Assembly: GCA_902768795.1 (NCBI GenBank)
Contig: CACXMS010000006.1
Coordinates: 64,654-128,653 of the forward strand
Origin: an uncultured Eubacteriales bacterium
Lineage (GTDB): Bacteria; Bacillota; Clostridia; Christensenellales; CAG-138
Reading direction: 5' to 3'
Length of the DNA stretch: 64,000 nt
This document shows positions 49,093 to 58,126 of this stretch, piece after piece. A model generated the notes under the pieces. It ran no database searches. It saw only the letters and a list, made by a program, of their open reading frames with translations, and was not told where the DNA came from. The stretch's first letter is position 1, and every line of letters starts with the position of its first letter. A program made the translations under genes and the position numbers.

Positions 49093-49398
49093 TCAAGGCT
49101 CTGTAAACGAGATTGCAGGGGCGGGCGTCTCAATGGTCGACGGCTCTTCCTGGACTGCGGGCGCCTGCGTCTGTGCCGGCACGGGAGTACGCACCGTGAT
49201 CGAAATCGGAATCAGATCCTGGTTTTCCAGAAAATCCTTGGTATCGTTAACGGTAGCTTGGCAGTGATTGGAAATATCATTGATCCATTTGGAAAGCGGG
49301 CCTTTGAGATATCCAAAGCTGTTCAGCGTATAAAGCGCAAGCGCCGCAATAACCATAACAACCACCAAGAAACCAATCACCCGGAATACATATTTCAT
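49093..49398 (-). CDS. Membrane-anchored small protein, unknown function
   Basis: A 101-residue protein with an N-terminal membrane helix (VFRVIGFLVVVMVIAALALY), a polar middle (WINDISNHCQATVNDTKDF) and a Pro/Thr/Glu-rich tail, PAQTQAPAVQEEPSTIETP. No family recognised; probably exposed outside the cell. AAAGGAG 10 nt upstream of ATG. Its end lies 9 nt beyond the tRNA promoter. Confidence 0.65.
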   Translation of the reverse strand: MKYVFRVIGFLVVVMVIAALALYTLNSFGYLKGPLSKWINDISNHCQATVNDTKDFLENQDLIPISITVRTPVPAQTQAPAVQEEPSTIETPAPAISFTEP

Positions 49399-49469
49399 GC
49401 GGCGGACACTCCTTTCCTAAAAAATAGTTTATTACCTTTATACATACAGTATAGCATAACTTGTCGAAA

Positions 49470-50648
49470 TCAATCCAAAACAAACTGTGAAATTTTCAAA
49501 CACTCTGCAGACGCAATCGCTCGCTCCATCATCGGTTCGAAATCAACAAGCGCTTCGCTTGCCCGCAGCTGCTCCACCTTCGGGCGGGTTACGGGATGCT
49601 GCGGAACGAATACCGTGCAGCAATCCTCATACGGCTGGATCGACGTTTCAAACGTCCCGATTTTTTGTGCGCGCTCAATGATCTCTTCTTTGTCAAATCC
49701 AATCAGCGGGCGAAAGACGGGGAGCGTAACCGCGTCGTCCGTACAGGCGAGACTGTCCATCGTCTGACTGGCAACTTGTCCGATCGCTTCACCGGTGATC
49801 AGCGCCTGTGCTCTGCAATTGAAAGCGATTCGCTCGGCGATCTTCATCATCAATCGACGCATCAGAACCGTCGTTTCAGAGGACGGGCATTGGTCGTAGA
49901 TCGCAAGCTGGATCTCGGTAAACGGAACAAGATACAGTTCAATTTCCCCTGCGAATTTCGCAACGATTTTCGTCAATTCAACGACTTTGTCGCGCGCGCG
50001 CTCGCTTGTATAAGGGTAACTGTAGAAATGCACTGCCGAAAGCGTGACGCCGCGCTTAGCAATCATGTACCCTGCGACCGGGCTGTCGATCCCGCCGGAA
50101 ATCAGGAGCATTGCTTTTCCGTTTGTGCCGACCGGCATGCCGCCGACGCCCCTCTGCTCTTTTGTAAAGACGAATGCTCTTTGCTGGCGCACTTCGACGG
50201 TCACCTTCAAAACCGGATGATGTACGTCGACCGAAAGGGAAGGGAAGGCGTTCAGAAGTTCATGGCCAAGTTCACGGCAGATCTGCTCCGACGTCATCGG
50301 AAACCGCTTGTCCGAACGTTTCGCAAAGCATTTGAACGTAGTCGGCTTGTCCGCGTCCGGCGCGACAAGCTCAATCGCCGCGTTCCGGATCGCGTCCCAG
50401 CTTTTTTCAACACATAGCGTGGGACTGACCGAATGTACGCCGAAAACGCCGCAGATTTTCTCCGACGCTTCCGAAATTTTCTCCGCCGGGATGCCGTAAA
50501 CGAAAACGCGGCCTTGTTCCCGCTCGATTTTTGCATCGATCGGCCGCAGCGCATCGCGCATGCGATCGACGAGCATCCGTTCGAAATACGGACGATTCAG
50601 CCCCTTCAAATGGATTTCCGCATACCGGACCAAAAGAACCTGTTCCAC
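49470..50648 (-). CDS. thiI: tRNA 4-thiouridine synthase ThiI
   Basis: Thiolates U8 of tRNA and feeds thiazole synthesis. EIHLKGLNRPYFERML opens the ferredoxin-like/THUMP region, the PP-loop is LLISGGIDSPVAGYM near residue 185, and TGEAIGQVASQT and EDCCTVF follow. 392 residues and no rhodanese domain, the Bacillota form. GTG start with AAGGAGA. It follows the cysteine desulfurase by 3 nt, which supplies its sulfur. Confidence 0.96.
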   Translation of the reverse strand: MEQVLLVRYAEIHLKGLNRPYFERMLVDRMRDALRPIDAKIEREQGRVFVYGIPAEKISEASEKICGVFGVHSVSPTLCVEKSWDAIRNAAIELVAPDADKPTTFKCFAKRSDKRFPMTSEQICRELGHELLNAFPSLSVDVHHPVLKVTVEVRQQRAFVFTKEQRGVGGMPVGTNGKAMLLISGGIDSPVAGYMIAKRGVTLSAVHFYSYPYTSERARDKVVELTKIVAKFAGEIELYLVPFTEIQLAIYDQCPSSETTVLMRRLMMKIAERIAFNCRAQALITGEAIGQVASQTMDSLACTDDAVTLPVFRPLIGFDKEEIIERAQKIGTFETSIQPYEDCCTVFVPQHPVTRPKVEQLRASEALVDFEPMMERAIASAECLKISQFVLD

Positions 50649-50651
50649 TGT

Positions 50652-51797
50652 TTATCTCCTTCTGTATTTGCGTAGCAACTGCACCTGTTCGGCGATGACT
50701 TCTGAAGCGAGGTCAGCTTCCGCTGCCGTGTTGAACGGACAGAAGCTGAACCGAATTGCGCCTTCCTGCCGTGCTCCGTCAATGCCGACAGCATGAAGAA
50801 CGCGATTTTTTCCGATCTTTTTTGCGGAGCAGGCGGAACCGGTCGATACAAAAATTTGCTTCTGCTCAAGCGCATGGAGCAAAACTTCTCCGCGTACACC
50901 GACAAACGACAGATTCAGGATGTGCGCCGCTCCGGCCTCAACCGAAGGCCCGTTCAAAACGACGTCGGGAAGCTGCATCATGTTTTCGTACATTCGCTGC
51001 TTAACGGCGAGCATATTCGCGTGCCATTCGCTCTGATTTGCGGCATAAAGACGCATTGCCGTATCCATGCCAAGGATTGCAGGCGTATTGCTCGTTCCGG
51101 ATCGGAATCCCTTTTCCTGCCCGCCGCCGATTTGTCCGCCTGCGTTTTTGACGCCGCTGCGAAGATAGAGCAGTCCGACGCCTTTCGGCGCATGAAACTT
51201 ATGCGCGGAAACGGAGTAAAGATCACAGGGCATCCGGTTCGTGCGAACTTTCAGAAACGCCTGCACGCCGTCGGAATGAAAGACCGCGCCGGGAGCGTAT
51301 GTCCGTACCTTTGCGACGATCGCTTCCAGATCGTTGACACTTCCGAGTTCGTTGTTGACATGCATAATACTGACAAGCACGGTATCCGGCGTCAGAACCT
51401 CATGCAAACGTCCGATGTTGACCGTTCCGTCCTCATTGAGCGGAGCGTAAGCAACCTCGGCGTCAAAGAGCTTGGCAGCCGTCAGAACCGTTTCAAAAAC
51501 GGAGGCGTGTTCCGCCGCAGTCGTAACGATGCGCTTTTTGCCGCGAGCGGAGCGAAGCGTTCCGAAAACCGCGATGTTGTTTGATTCGGTACCTCCTGAG
51601 GTGAAAAAGACCTCTTCACTATGCACATGAAGCAGCGAAGCGGCAAACGCTCTTGCTGCGTTCATTTCCTTTTCAACGCCAAACGCCGCGCCGTAAGCGG
51701 CGGCGGGATTAAAAAAGGACTCCGTCATAACCGATGCGGCACGTTCGGCTGCAAGGGGAAGCACCCGGGTTGTTGCGCTGTTGTCAAAATAAATCAT
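50652..51797 (-). CDS. Cysteine desulfurase (NifS/IscS-like)
   Basis: PLP enzyme releasing sulfur from cysteine. YFDNSATTRVLP at the N-terminus, FFTSGGTESNNIA, the PLP Lys in SVSAHKFHAPKG, GGQEKGFRSGT and the active Cys in STGSACSAKK. 381 residues. Paired with thiI in the manner of NifZ-ThiI of Bacillus, so tRNA thiolation is its probable main role. Promoter at 51865-51893. Confidence 0.95.
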   Translation of the reverse strand: MIYFDNSATTRVLPLAAERAASVMTESFFNPAAAYGAAFGVEKEMNAARAFAASLLHVHSEEVFFTSGGTESNNIAVFGTLRSARGKKRIVTTAAEHASVFETVLTAAKLFDAEVAYAPLNEDGTVNIGRLHEVLTPDTVLVSIMHVNNELGSVNDLEAIVAKVRTYAPGAVFHSDGVQAFLKVRTNRMPCDLYSVSAHKFHAPKGVGLLYLRSGVKNAGGQIGGGQEKGFRSGTSNTPAILGMDTAMRLYAANQSEWHANMLAVKQRMYENMMQLPDVVLNGPSVEAGAAHILNLSFVGVRGEVLLHALEQKQIFVSTGSACSAKKIGKNRVLHAVGIDGARQEGAIRFSFCPFNTAAEADLASEVIAEQVQLLRKYRRR

Positions 51798-51864
51798 GTC
51801 GATTCCGTCCTGTGTTCATTCAGTATTACTATACTCTATGCAAGCGGCGCTGAATCTGCATCCC

Positions 51865-51893
51865 GTTATAACACACTTTCCAACCTTTGACAA
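51865..51893 (-). promoter_or_regulatory. Promoter of the desulfurase-thiI operon
   Basis: TTGTCA (51888-51893), 17 bp, TATAAC (51865-51870) on the minus strand. Confidence 0.65.
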
Positions 51894-52004
51894 GGAATAG
51901 TAACAGAATTCATGCAAAATGTTTACACATTCGTCACGCATCGGCGAAAAAAATGCTGTATAATGTATGCGTCTGTTCAGAAACATACTTAGGAGGTAAA
52001 CTCT

Positions 52005-54230
52005 ATGATTTGTAAAGAATGCGGTGCCTACAATCCGGATCATGCGACGTATTGTAAGGTCTGTGCCGCGAATTTGAAAGAGGATTCCGCACCGGCGGGA
52101 GCAAAGGACGGGGAATCCCGTGCAACGCGCACGTTTGTTCGTCCTTCCTGGACGGTGCCGACGTATCAGAAATCCTCTCGCGCAGCGGAGGAAGAGCAGG
52201 TTCATGTTTCGGAGCCGGAGGACGAGCCGGAAGAAGTAATTGAAATGGAGCCGGAACCTGCGGAAGAAGAACCGGTTGAGGAAAAGGATGCATCCGTCGA
52301 CTTTTTCGATGAGGAAGAAGACGAAGAGCCGGCCCCCCCCAAGCCCGTTCGCCGCGCAGCAAAGCCCGTCGTAATCGAAGAGGAAGACGAAGACGACGAA
52401 GACGACGAGGAAGAGGAAGAAGTCCGCGTCGCGCCGAAATTCGGCCGCCGTGCGCCGAAAGCATCTGCACGCAAGATGGATTTCGAAGACGACGATGACG
52501 ACGAAGAGGACGATGACGACGAGGAAGAGGAAGAAGTCCGCGTCGCGCCGAAAATTGGACGTCATGCGGCGAAAAAGCCGGCGCATAAATCCGAACCGGA
52601 AGAAGACGATGACGACGATGAGGAGGAAGAGGACGTTCCTGCTTATCATCGTTCCGAGCGTCGTACAAAGCGTCAGCCGGTCCGTCTTGAGCATGAAGAC
52701 GAGGATGATGAGGATGAATTCAACTCCGATCAGGACGAGGATGACGACTCCTATGAGTATGAGCCGACGCCGCCGAAGCGTAAAAAGAACGGCAAAGGCA
52801 ACGGTCCGCTGTTCTGGATTTTGCTGGTTGCGATCATTGTTGTGATTATTTGCATCATCGTTGCCGGCGTAATGCTGCTTACGAAAGGCGAAAACGGCCT
52901 CTCCTGCGGCGCGGCGGAAACAACCGTTCAGCAGAATGACAACCGGCAGCCCGGTCTTGATACGAAACAGGGTTCGAACGATCAGAACCAACAGAACGGA
53001 AACGATCTGAACACCGTTACCGTCGAGAACACGACAAACGATAAGGGACAGGAATGTTTCACGATGACGATTCCGGCGACGGCGCACAGTATTGTGACAA
53101 TCCAGTTCCCGTCGATGGACGATCAGGTGAACCCGAACGATTCGGATAACGCGATCTTCTTCAAACTGACGGTGCCGAAGGCGATTTATTATCCGGACGC
53201 GCCGGTCGATAATCCGCAGTATTCGTTCACTCCGCAGATCTTCCGCACCGAATCGGACGGAACGACGCATCAGTTGATCGTTCCGCAGCAGACTGTCACG
53301 CTCCCGACGCTTACGATCGATCTTGAGCAGCCGACGCCGAACGAGGAAGGCATCATCATGGCGGATAAGAACAACAATGTTCATATTTCCGGTCATGTCA
53401 ACGATGACAGCCCCTATATCAAGCTGACGATCGACGGACAGGAATCGCTCGTTTATACCGGCGGATTCTTTGAAACGGATTATACGATGACGTCCGCAAC
53501 CCCGGTTTCCGTTACGATTTCGGTCGAAGAAAAGAACTGGGCGTCCGCAACAAAGGAAATCACCATCAATCCTTATGTGTTTACACCGGAAAAGATGGTT
53601 CTGACCGTTGACAACGATCGCATGACCGAGCTCAAAGCGGGTAAGGCCGGAACGATCACCGTGCGCGGCAAGACGCTCCCGGGCGCAACGCTGACCGCTG
53701 TAAGCGACGATACGACGCAGGTCGTATGTTCCTCGGTAACGGTTGACGGAGAAGGCAATTACACCTTCGGCATTACAATGGACGTCAAGTTCTACGGAAC
53801 GGCAATGATTACGCTGAACGCCGAGAAGGAAGACGCGGAATCCGGATCGACGCAGTTCTATGTATACCGGATGTATGATGACCGTAAAGCTTTCAACAAG
53901 GGATACGGCTCGAACTATAAGGAAGTCGGGACGGGCAGCAAGAATCTGACGATTTCGGCCATGCTTGCACAGCAGTCCACTTACGCCACGAATAATTACG
54001 GGTTCCGCATTACCGCAAAAGTCGATTCTGTCACGAAGGGTGAGGACGGTTACACCTATGTGCAGATGACGCTTGTCAGCGGAGAAACGGTCTATGTAAT
54101 CAATTTCAGCGACAAGTGGGATCCTGCGACGAATGTCGGCAGCAAATACAATATCTACGGCAACTTCCTCGGCACCTATACCGACGGGACGACGCCGCTG
54201 TTTGCCGGATTCTTCGCCATGAAGAAATAA
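52005..54230 (+). CDS. Zinc-ribbon, acidic-repeat, membrane-anchored protein with beta-rich exodomain
   Basis: A 741-residue protein in clear segments. An N-terminal zinc ribbon (Cys3, 6, 17, 20) is followed by a long Asp/Glu-rich region (about 65-255) interrupted by basic patches such as VRVAPKFGRRAPK, then one TM near 269-292. The C-terminal 440 residues are Thr/Asp-rich and probably outside the cell, including an Ig-like stretch around ITVRGKTLPGATLTAVSDDT. DNA of 39 nt at 52401-52439 recurs exactly at 52515-52553, a 38-residue period. AGGAGGT precedes ATG. Function unknown; it may link cytoplasmic binding to a surface domain. Confidence 0.85.
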   Translation: MICKECGAYNPDHATYCKVCAANLKEDSAPAGAKDGESRATRTFVRPSWTVPTYQKSSRAAEEEQVHVSEPEDEPEEVIEMEPEPAEEEPVEEKDASVDFFDEEEDEEPAPPKPVRRAAKPVVIEEEDEDDEDDEEEEEVRVAPKFGRRAPKASARKMDFEDDDDDEEDDDDEEEEEVRVAPKIGRHAAKKPAHKSEPEEDDDDDEEEEDVPAYHRSERRTKRQPVRLEHEDEDDEDEFNSDQDEDDDSYEYEPTPPKRKKNGKGNGPLFWILLVAIIVVIICIIVAGVMLLTKGENGLSCGAAETTVQQNDNRQPGLDTKQGSNDQNQQNGNDLNTVTVENTTNDKGQECFTMTIPATAHSIVTIQFPSMDDQVNPNDSDNAIFFKLTVPKAIYYPDAPVDNPQYSFTPQIFRTESDGTTHQLIVPQQTVTLPTLTIDLEQPTPNEEGIIMADKNNNVHISGHVNDDSPYIKLTIDGQESLVYTGGFFETDYTMTSATPVSVTISVEEKNWASATKEITINPYVFTPEKMVLTVDNDRMTELKAGKAGTITVRGKTLPGATLTAVSDDTTQVVCSSVTVDGEGNYTFGITMDVKFYGTAMITLNAEKEDAESGSTQFYVYRMYDDRKAFNKGYGSNYKEVGTGSKNLTISAMLAQQSTYATNNYGFRITAKVDSVTKGEDGYTYVQMTLVSGETVYVINFSDKWDPATNVGSKYNIYGNFLGTYTDGTTPLFAGFFAMKK

Positions 54231-54232
54231 AC

Positions 54233-54532
54233 ATGACGATCTGGGCAAAACTGTTAAAAGACCATAAGATTCAGTCGGATGTCGTGCATGAGTTCGCTCT
54301 TGCACGACCCGCTGATTTTAACGGCTGGATGCCTGTGATCGGGGAACTGTGCCGTCTGCTTGATGTGGAACGTCCCGTTGTTTTGAACAAACACATTCAT
54401 GACCTTAGCACCTTCAACCGCACAATTTTCAGGGCGTCGGATTTCATGGATTCGATCGCATTCGACAGATTGGAAATAGAAATTTTTCCCGAAAAAAAGA
54501 AGAATGATCCTTTCGATTCGGTTGCATACTAA
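54233..54532 (+). CDS. Hypothetical protein (99 aa)
   Basis: Begins MTIWAKLLKDHKIQSDVV and starts 2 nt after the zinc-ribbon protein stop. Soluble, with no hydrophobic segment; the pattern WAKLLKDHKI, FNGWMPVIGELCRLLDVERP and FDRLEIEIFPEKK is seen in uncharacterised Clostridia proteins of this size (from memory, family name not known). The ribosome site is weak, so coupling to the upstream gene is likely. The DUF378 gene follows 22 nt later. Confidence 0.7.
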   Translation: MTIWAKLLKDHKIQSDVVHEFALARPADFNGWMPVIGELCRLLDVERPVVLNKHIHDLSTFNRTIFRASDFMDSIAFDRLEIEIFPEKKKNDPFDSVAY

Positions 54533-54554
54533 TGCCGACGAAAGGAGTGATCGC

Positions 54555-54770
54555 ATGAATATCGTTGCATTGATTCTGATGATCGTCGGCGCTTTGAACT
54601 GGCTGTTGGTCGGATTATTTCAATTCAACCTCGTCGCATGGATTTTCGGCGCGGGTACGGTAGTTTCGAGAATCATCTATTCCGTAGTCGGGCTTGCCGC
54701 GATCTGGGGTATCGCAATGTTGTTCCAGCGCAACGTCCGCCATACGGCGGTCGGTGCTATGGAAGATTGA
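54555..54770 (+). CDS. DUF378 membrane protein
   Basis: A 71-residue protein of two helices: IVALILMIVGALNWLLVGLF at the N-terminus, the hallmark of DUF378 (PF04070), and IIYSVVGLAAIWGIAMLF. Function unknown. AAAGGAG 7 nt before ATG at 54555. Followed by a terminator. Confidence 0.9.
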   Translation: MNIVALILMIVGALNWLLVGLFQFNLVAWIFGAGTVVSRIIYSVVGLAAIWGIAMLFQRNVRHTAVGAMED

Positions 54771-54782
54771 TTGAATCGACAG

Positions 54783-54822
54783 AAACGCATTCGTCGAATG
54801 AATTCGGCGGATGCGTTTTTTG
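54783..54822 (+). terminator. Terminator after DUF378 gene
   Basis: AAACGCAT / ATGCGTTTTTT with inner pairing CGAATGAATTCG, then T-run. Confidence 0.85.
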
Positions 54823-54912
54823 CTGTACAAAAAAACATGCCGTATATTGAACCAAAGAAAAATGTATGGTAAAATACAATCAAAATTCAAGGGAAGAAGA
54901 ACGGAGAAAAGA

Positions 54913-55245
54913 ATGACCGGATCCGAATACCAGGCGCTTGCAATGAAAACGCTGAATCCGGCGCTGAATCAAAAAGAAATTCTGATCAACGGCGTCATGG
55001 GACTTTGCGGCGAAGCAGGCGAGGCGATTGACATTGTAAAAAAGCATCTCGCGCAGGGTCACACGCTTGATACGGAGCATTTGGCAGGGGAGCTTGGCGA
55101 CGTCGCGTGGTATCTTGCGGAAACTGCAACTGCAATCGGCTACGACCTTGACGATATTTTCAGATTGAATATTGAAAAATTGCAGAAGCGATACCCGGAT
55201 GGATTCCAAACGGAAAAATCCGTCCATCGGATCGACGCTGAATAA
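54913..55245 (+). CDS. MazG-like nucleotide pyrophosphohydrolase
   Basis: All-alpha NTP pyrophosphatase domain of 110 residues: YQALAMKTLNP, then the metal motif GLCGEAGEAIDIVKKHL and ELGDVAWYLAETATAIGYDL with the second acidic pair. Such proteins clean damaged or non-canonical nucleotides; substrate not predictable. Ribosome site GGAGAA before ATG at 54913. Starts a rightward run of small genes. Confidence 0.88.
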   Translation: MTGSEYQALAMKTLNPALNQKEILINGVMGLCGEAGEAIDIVKKHLAQGHTLDTEHLAGELGDVAWYLAETATAIGYDLDDIFRLNIEKLQKRYPDGFQTEKSVHRIDAE

Positions 55246-55266
55246 ACGGAACAGGAGGAACTGCCT

Positions 55267-55614
55267 ATGGCTTCGAGCAGAGAATACCTTGATTTCATTT
55301 TGGAGCAGCTTTCTGCTTTGGAGGATATCACCTGGCGACCGATGATGGGAGAGTATCTCATCTATTACCGCGACAAACTGGTCGGCGGGATTTATGACGA
55401 TCGATTTTTGTTGAAGCCGACTCCTTCGGCGGTTTCCCTGCTGCCGGATGCGCGCATGGAAACACCGTATGAGGGCGCAAAGGAAATGCTGCTTGCGGAC
55501 TGTATTGAGAATCCTGCACGGCTTCGGGACGTTTTGGAAGCCATGGCTGCGGAGCTTCCCGCGGCAAAGAAGAAAGTCCGTCACCCCAATGAAAAAGCGA
55601 TCCGCAGCAGATAG
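55267..55614 (+). CDS. TfoX N-terminal-domain protein
   Basis: A 115-residue protein like the TfoX_N family: LEDITWRPMMGEYLIYYRDK, GGIYDDRFLLKPTP, YEGAKEMLLAD and a basic C-terminus. In Proteobacteria TfoX regulates competence; small stand-alone copies in Bacillota are common and their role is unknown. AGGAGG precedes ATG; 21 nt after the MazG-like gene. Confidence 0.85.
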   Translation: MASSREYLDFILEQLSALEDITWRPMMGEYLIYYRDKLVGGIYDDRFLLKPTPSAVSLLPDARMETPYEGAKEMLLADCIENPARLRDVLEAMAAELPAAKKKVRHPNEKAIRSR

Positions 55615-55640
55615 ATTTGGATTGCTTCAGGAGATAAAAT

Positions 55641-56231
55641 ATGCAATTTGAAAAATCGGTTGTGCTGAAAAACAGGATGGTCTGCCTGCTTCGGAACGCG
55701 GTTCCTGATGACGCCGATGATGTGGCTGCAATATATCTCCTGACGCACATGGAAACGGATTATTTGTTGAGCTATCCGGAGGAAAGTCCGTCCGAAGAAA
55801 AAGAGCGCGTTTTTCTTACCGCGTTGGAAAACAGCGGGAATGCCTTGGAGATTCTTGCGTATATAGACGGCAGAATTGTCGGCGAGGCCGGCATTCATCC
55901 GATCGGTTCGAAAGGAAAGATCTGTCATCGCGCCTCGTTCGGCGTCAGCGTTGCAAAGGAATACTGGGGACTCGGGATAGGCCGCGCGCTGACGGAAGCC
56001 TGTCTGGAATGTGCAAAAAAGGCAGGGTATTTGCAGATCGAACTGGAAGTCGTCGCGGAAAACCGTGCTGCCTTGGCGCTGTACCAAAGCGTCGGCTTTG
56101 TGGAATACGGTCGGAATCCGAAGGGCTTTTTGTCACGGCAAAACGGCTGGCAGACGCTGATTCTGATGCGTCTGGAACTGACTGAGACGGCCCCTGCAGA
56201 GAAGACGGTCGAACCGGGCGAGGAGAATTGA
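55641..56231 (+). CDS. GNAT N-acetyltransferase
   Basis: Acetyl-CoA-dependent transferase of 196 residues: strand block RIVGEAGIHPIGSKGKICHR, ASFGVSVAKEYWGLGIGRAL (acetyl-CoA loop), IELEVVAENRAALALYQSVG and a late hydrophobic strand. Substrate unknown. Stop and next start are separated by 1 nt, so the two GNAT genes are coupled. Confidence 0.88.
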   Translation: MQFEKSVVLKNRMVCLLRNAVPDDADDVAAIYLLTHMETDYLLSYPEESPSEEKERVFLTALENSGNALEILAYIDGRIVGEAGIHPIGSKGKICHRASFGVSVAKEYWGLGIGRALTEACLECAKKAGYLQIELEVVAENRAALALYQSVGFVEYGRNPKGFLSRQNGWQTLILMRLELTETAPAEKTVEPGEEN

Positions 56232-56232
56232 A

Positions 56233-56664
56233 ATGATTACGATTCGGGAAGAACGCATTTCGGCGGAAGAATATATCGATTTTTTGAAGCGAACGGATCT
56301 CGGGTCGCAGTATCCGAAGGAACGTTTTCACGGGCGCATTCAAAAGCTTGTTCAAAATGCCGATATCAGTCTTGTCGCGAGAAATGAGGATGGGCTGACC
56401 GTCGGAATTCTGTTCGGGCTGACGGATTTTGCGTATTGGCTGTTCGTTACGGATCTCGGCGTAGACAGAGCGTATGAAAGGCAGGGGATCGGAAAGCGGC
56501 TGATGCAAACCGCGCTGGATCTCGCAGGAGGCGAAAAGGACGTTGCGATGTACTTGGTGGCCAACGAAAACGCGATTCCGTTTTACGAGAAGTTCGGTAT
56601 GAAGAAGGCGGACGATGTTATGCAGTACTTTCATATCGATTGGACTGATTTTACGGTATCATAA
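56233..56664 (+). CDS. GNAT N-acetyltransferase
   Basis: A 143-residue acetyltransferase: LTVGILFGLTDFAYWLFVTD, LGVDRAYERQGIGKRLMQ with the acetyl-CoA loop, and VANENAIPFYEKFGMKK. GGAGAA upstream of ATG lies in the end of the previous gene. Followed by a flavodoxin-like gene after 11 nt. Confidence 0.88.
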   Translation: MITIREERISAEEYIDFLKRTDLGSQYPKERFHGRIQKLVQNADISLVARNEDGLTVGILFGLTDFAYWLFVTDLGVDRAYERQGIGKRLMQTALDLAGGEKDVAMYLVANENAIPFYEKFGMKKADDVMQYFHIDWTDFTVS

Positions 56665-56675
56665 AGAGGTTGTGT

Positions 56676-57371
56676 ATGAACATTTTGGTTTTGAACGGAA
56701 GTCCAAAGGGCGAGAAGAGCGACACCATGCACATTACCCGCGCTTTTTTGGATGGGATGGAAGCGTATGCTTCCCAGAACGTAAAGATTATTCACGCCAT
56801 TGATCGTCACATCGATTATTGCAGGGGCTGCTTTGCGTGCAAACGAAACGGCGGAACCTGCCTTATAGAGGACGATATGCAGGAGATCCTGGAAGATATT
56901 TTGAAGAGCGATCTTTTGCTTTTCAATTTCCCGCTGTATTGCTACGGCATGCCCGCTCCGTTAAAGGTGATTCTCGACCGCACAATGCCGCTTTCCTCCA
57001 TGGCAATGCAGAAAGTCGGGGAACGGTACGAGCATGTCTGCCAGGCGGATTTCTCCGCCTTGCGTTATGTAATGATCTGCGGCTGCGGATTCCCGAACAG
57101 CAAGCATAATTTCGAGCCGGCAATCGAACAGTTTAAGCTGTGCTTTCCCGAGCGTCATACGATTCTGACGGTTCCGGAGAGTCCGATGTTCAATGCGCCG
57201 CAAGCGAAAATAGTGACAGAACCAAAGTTGGAGCTTGTCAAAAGGGCAGGAAAAGAGTATGCCGAAACGGGCATGATCGAACCGTCGCTGCTTGCCCAAA
57301 TCGCTTTGCCGATGATTCCGGAGGAGGTTTACGCCTCGATTGTAAATGGCGATGCCGCGGCAGCAAGATGA
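56676..57371 (+). CDS. NAD(P)H-dependent oxidoreductase, flavodoxin-like
   Basis: FMN-reductase/flavodoxin-like fold: MNILVLNGSPKGEKSDTMH is the FMN phosphate loop, CRGCFACKRNGGTC a Cys-rich segment as in iron-sulfur flavoproteins and related reductases, and LLLFNFPLYCYGMPAPLKVI the second FMN region. 231 residues. ATG at 56676 follows AGAGG. Electron partner unknown. Confidence 0.87.
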   Translation: MNILVLNGSPKGEKSDTMHITRAFLDGMEAYASQNVKIIHAIDRHIDYCRGCFACKRNGGTCLIEDDMQEILEDILKSDLLLFNFPLYCYGMPAPLKVILDRTMPLSSMAMQKVGERYEHVCQADFSALRYVMICGCGFPNSKHNFEPAIEQFKLCFPERHTILTVPESPMFNAPQAKIVTEPKLELVKRAGKEYAETGMIEPSLLAQIALPMIPEEVYASIVNGDAAAAR

Positions 57372-57410
57372 GCGCAGAAACGGAATTCGGAGGACTTGAG
57401 AGAAACAAAG

Positions 57411-58034
57411 ATGATTACCATTCGAAGAGAAGAAGAAAAAGAATACCGCGCAGTTGAGGAATTGGTCCGGGAGTCCTTTTGGAATGTGTATCGCCCCGGC
57501 TGTCTGGAGCACTTTGTGCTGCATCAGCTGCGAAACGATCCGGCATTCGTTCCGGAGCTCGATCTGGTTATGGAAAAGGACGGCGTTCTCATCGGTCAGA
57601 ACATGTTTATGCGCGCGGCGATCCATGCCGATGACGGCAGGAGGATCCCGATCCTGACGATGGGGCCGATTTGCATCGCGCCGGAATGGAAGCGGAAGGG
57701 CTACGGAAAGCTCCTGTTGGACGAATCCCTCAAAAGGGCGGCCGAGCTTGGCTGCGGCGCAGTGTGCTTTGAAGGGAACATCGCTTTTTACGGAAAGAGC
57801 GGTTTTTCCTATGCATCCCGCTTCGGAATCCGTTATCACGGCTTGCCGGAGGGTGCGGACGCCTCGTTTTTTCTTTGCAGGGAACTGATCCCGGGATATC
57901 TTGACGGAATTACCGGGGAATACGCGACGCCTGAGGGATATTTTGCGGCAGAGCAGGATCCGGAGGCGTTCGAGCGCTTTGACGCGCAGTTCCCGAAAAA
58001 AGAAAAACAGAAGCTTCCGGGACAGTTGTTTTAA
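57411..58034 (+). CDS. GNAT N-acetyltransferase (YhbS-like)
   Basis: A 207-residue acetyltransferase: IRREEEKEYRAVEELVRESF, TMGPICIAPEWKRKGYGKLL with the acetyl-CoA loop, and GNIAFYGKSGFSYASRFGI, as in the YhbS group, followed by a tail of about 55 residues. ATG at 57411 is the first Met with homology; its ribosome site is weak. Substrate unknown. Confidence 0.85.
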   Translation: MITIRREEEKEYRAVEELVRESFWNVYRPGCLEHFVLHQLRNDPAFVPELDLVMEKDGVLIGQNMFMRAAIHADDGRRIPILTMGPICIAPEWKRKGYGKLLLDESLKRAAELGCGAVCFEGNIAFYGKSGFSYASRFGIRYHGLPEGADASFFLCRELIPGYLDGITGEYATPEGYFAAEQDPEAFERFDAQFPKKEKQKLPGQLF

Positions 58035-58126
58035 CGGATTCGCTTGAGGCTTTTGAATTCGGAAATTTGAAAAACGTGGAACTGGATGTACAGAGTATCC
58101 TTTATCCGCCTTCAGGGAGCAGCGTT

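Noticed and set aside
51816-54305. Very long open frame (829 codons) on the minus strand opposite the zinc-ribbon protein
   Set aside because: It is the mirror of an Asp/Glu-rich coding region, is Arg/Ile/Val-rich without domains, lacks a ribosome site, and overlaps a plus-strand gene with a perfect one.
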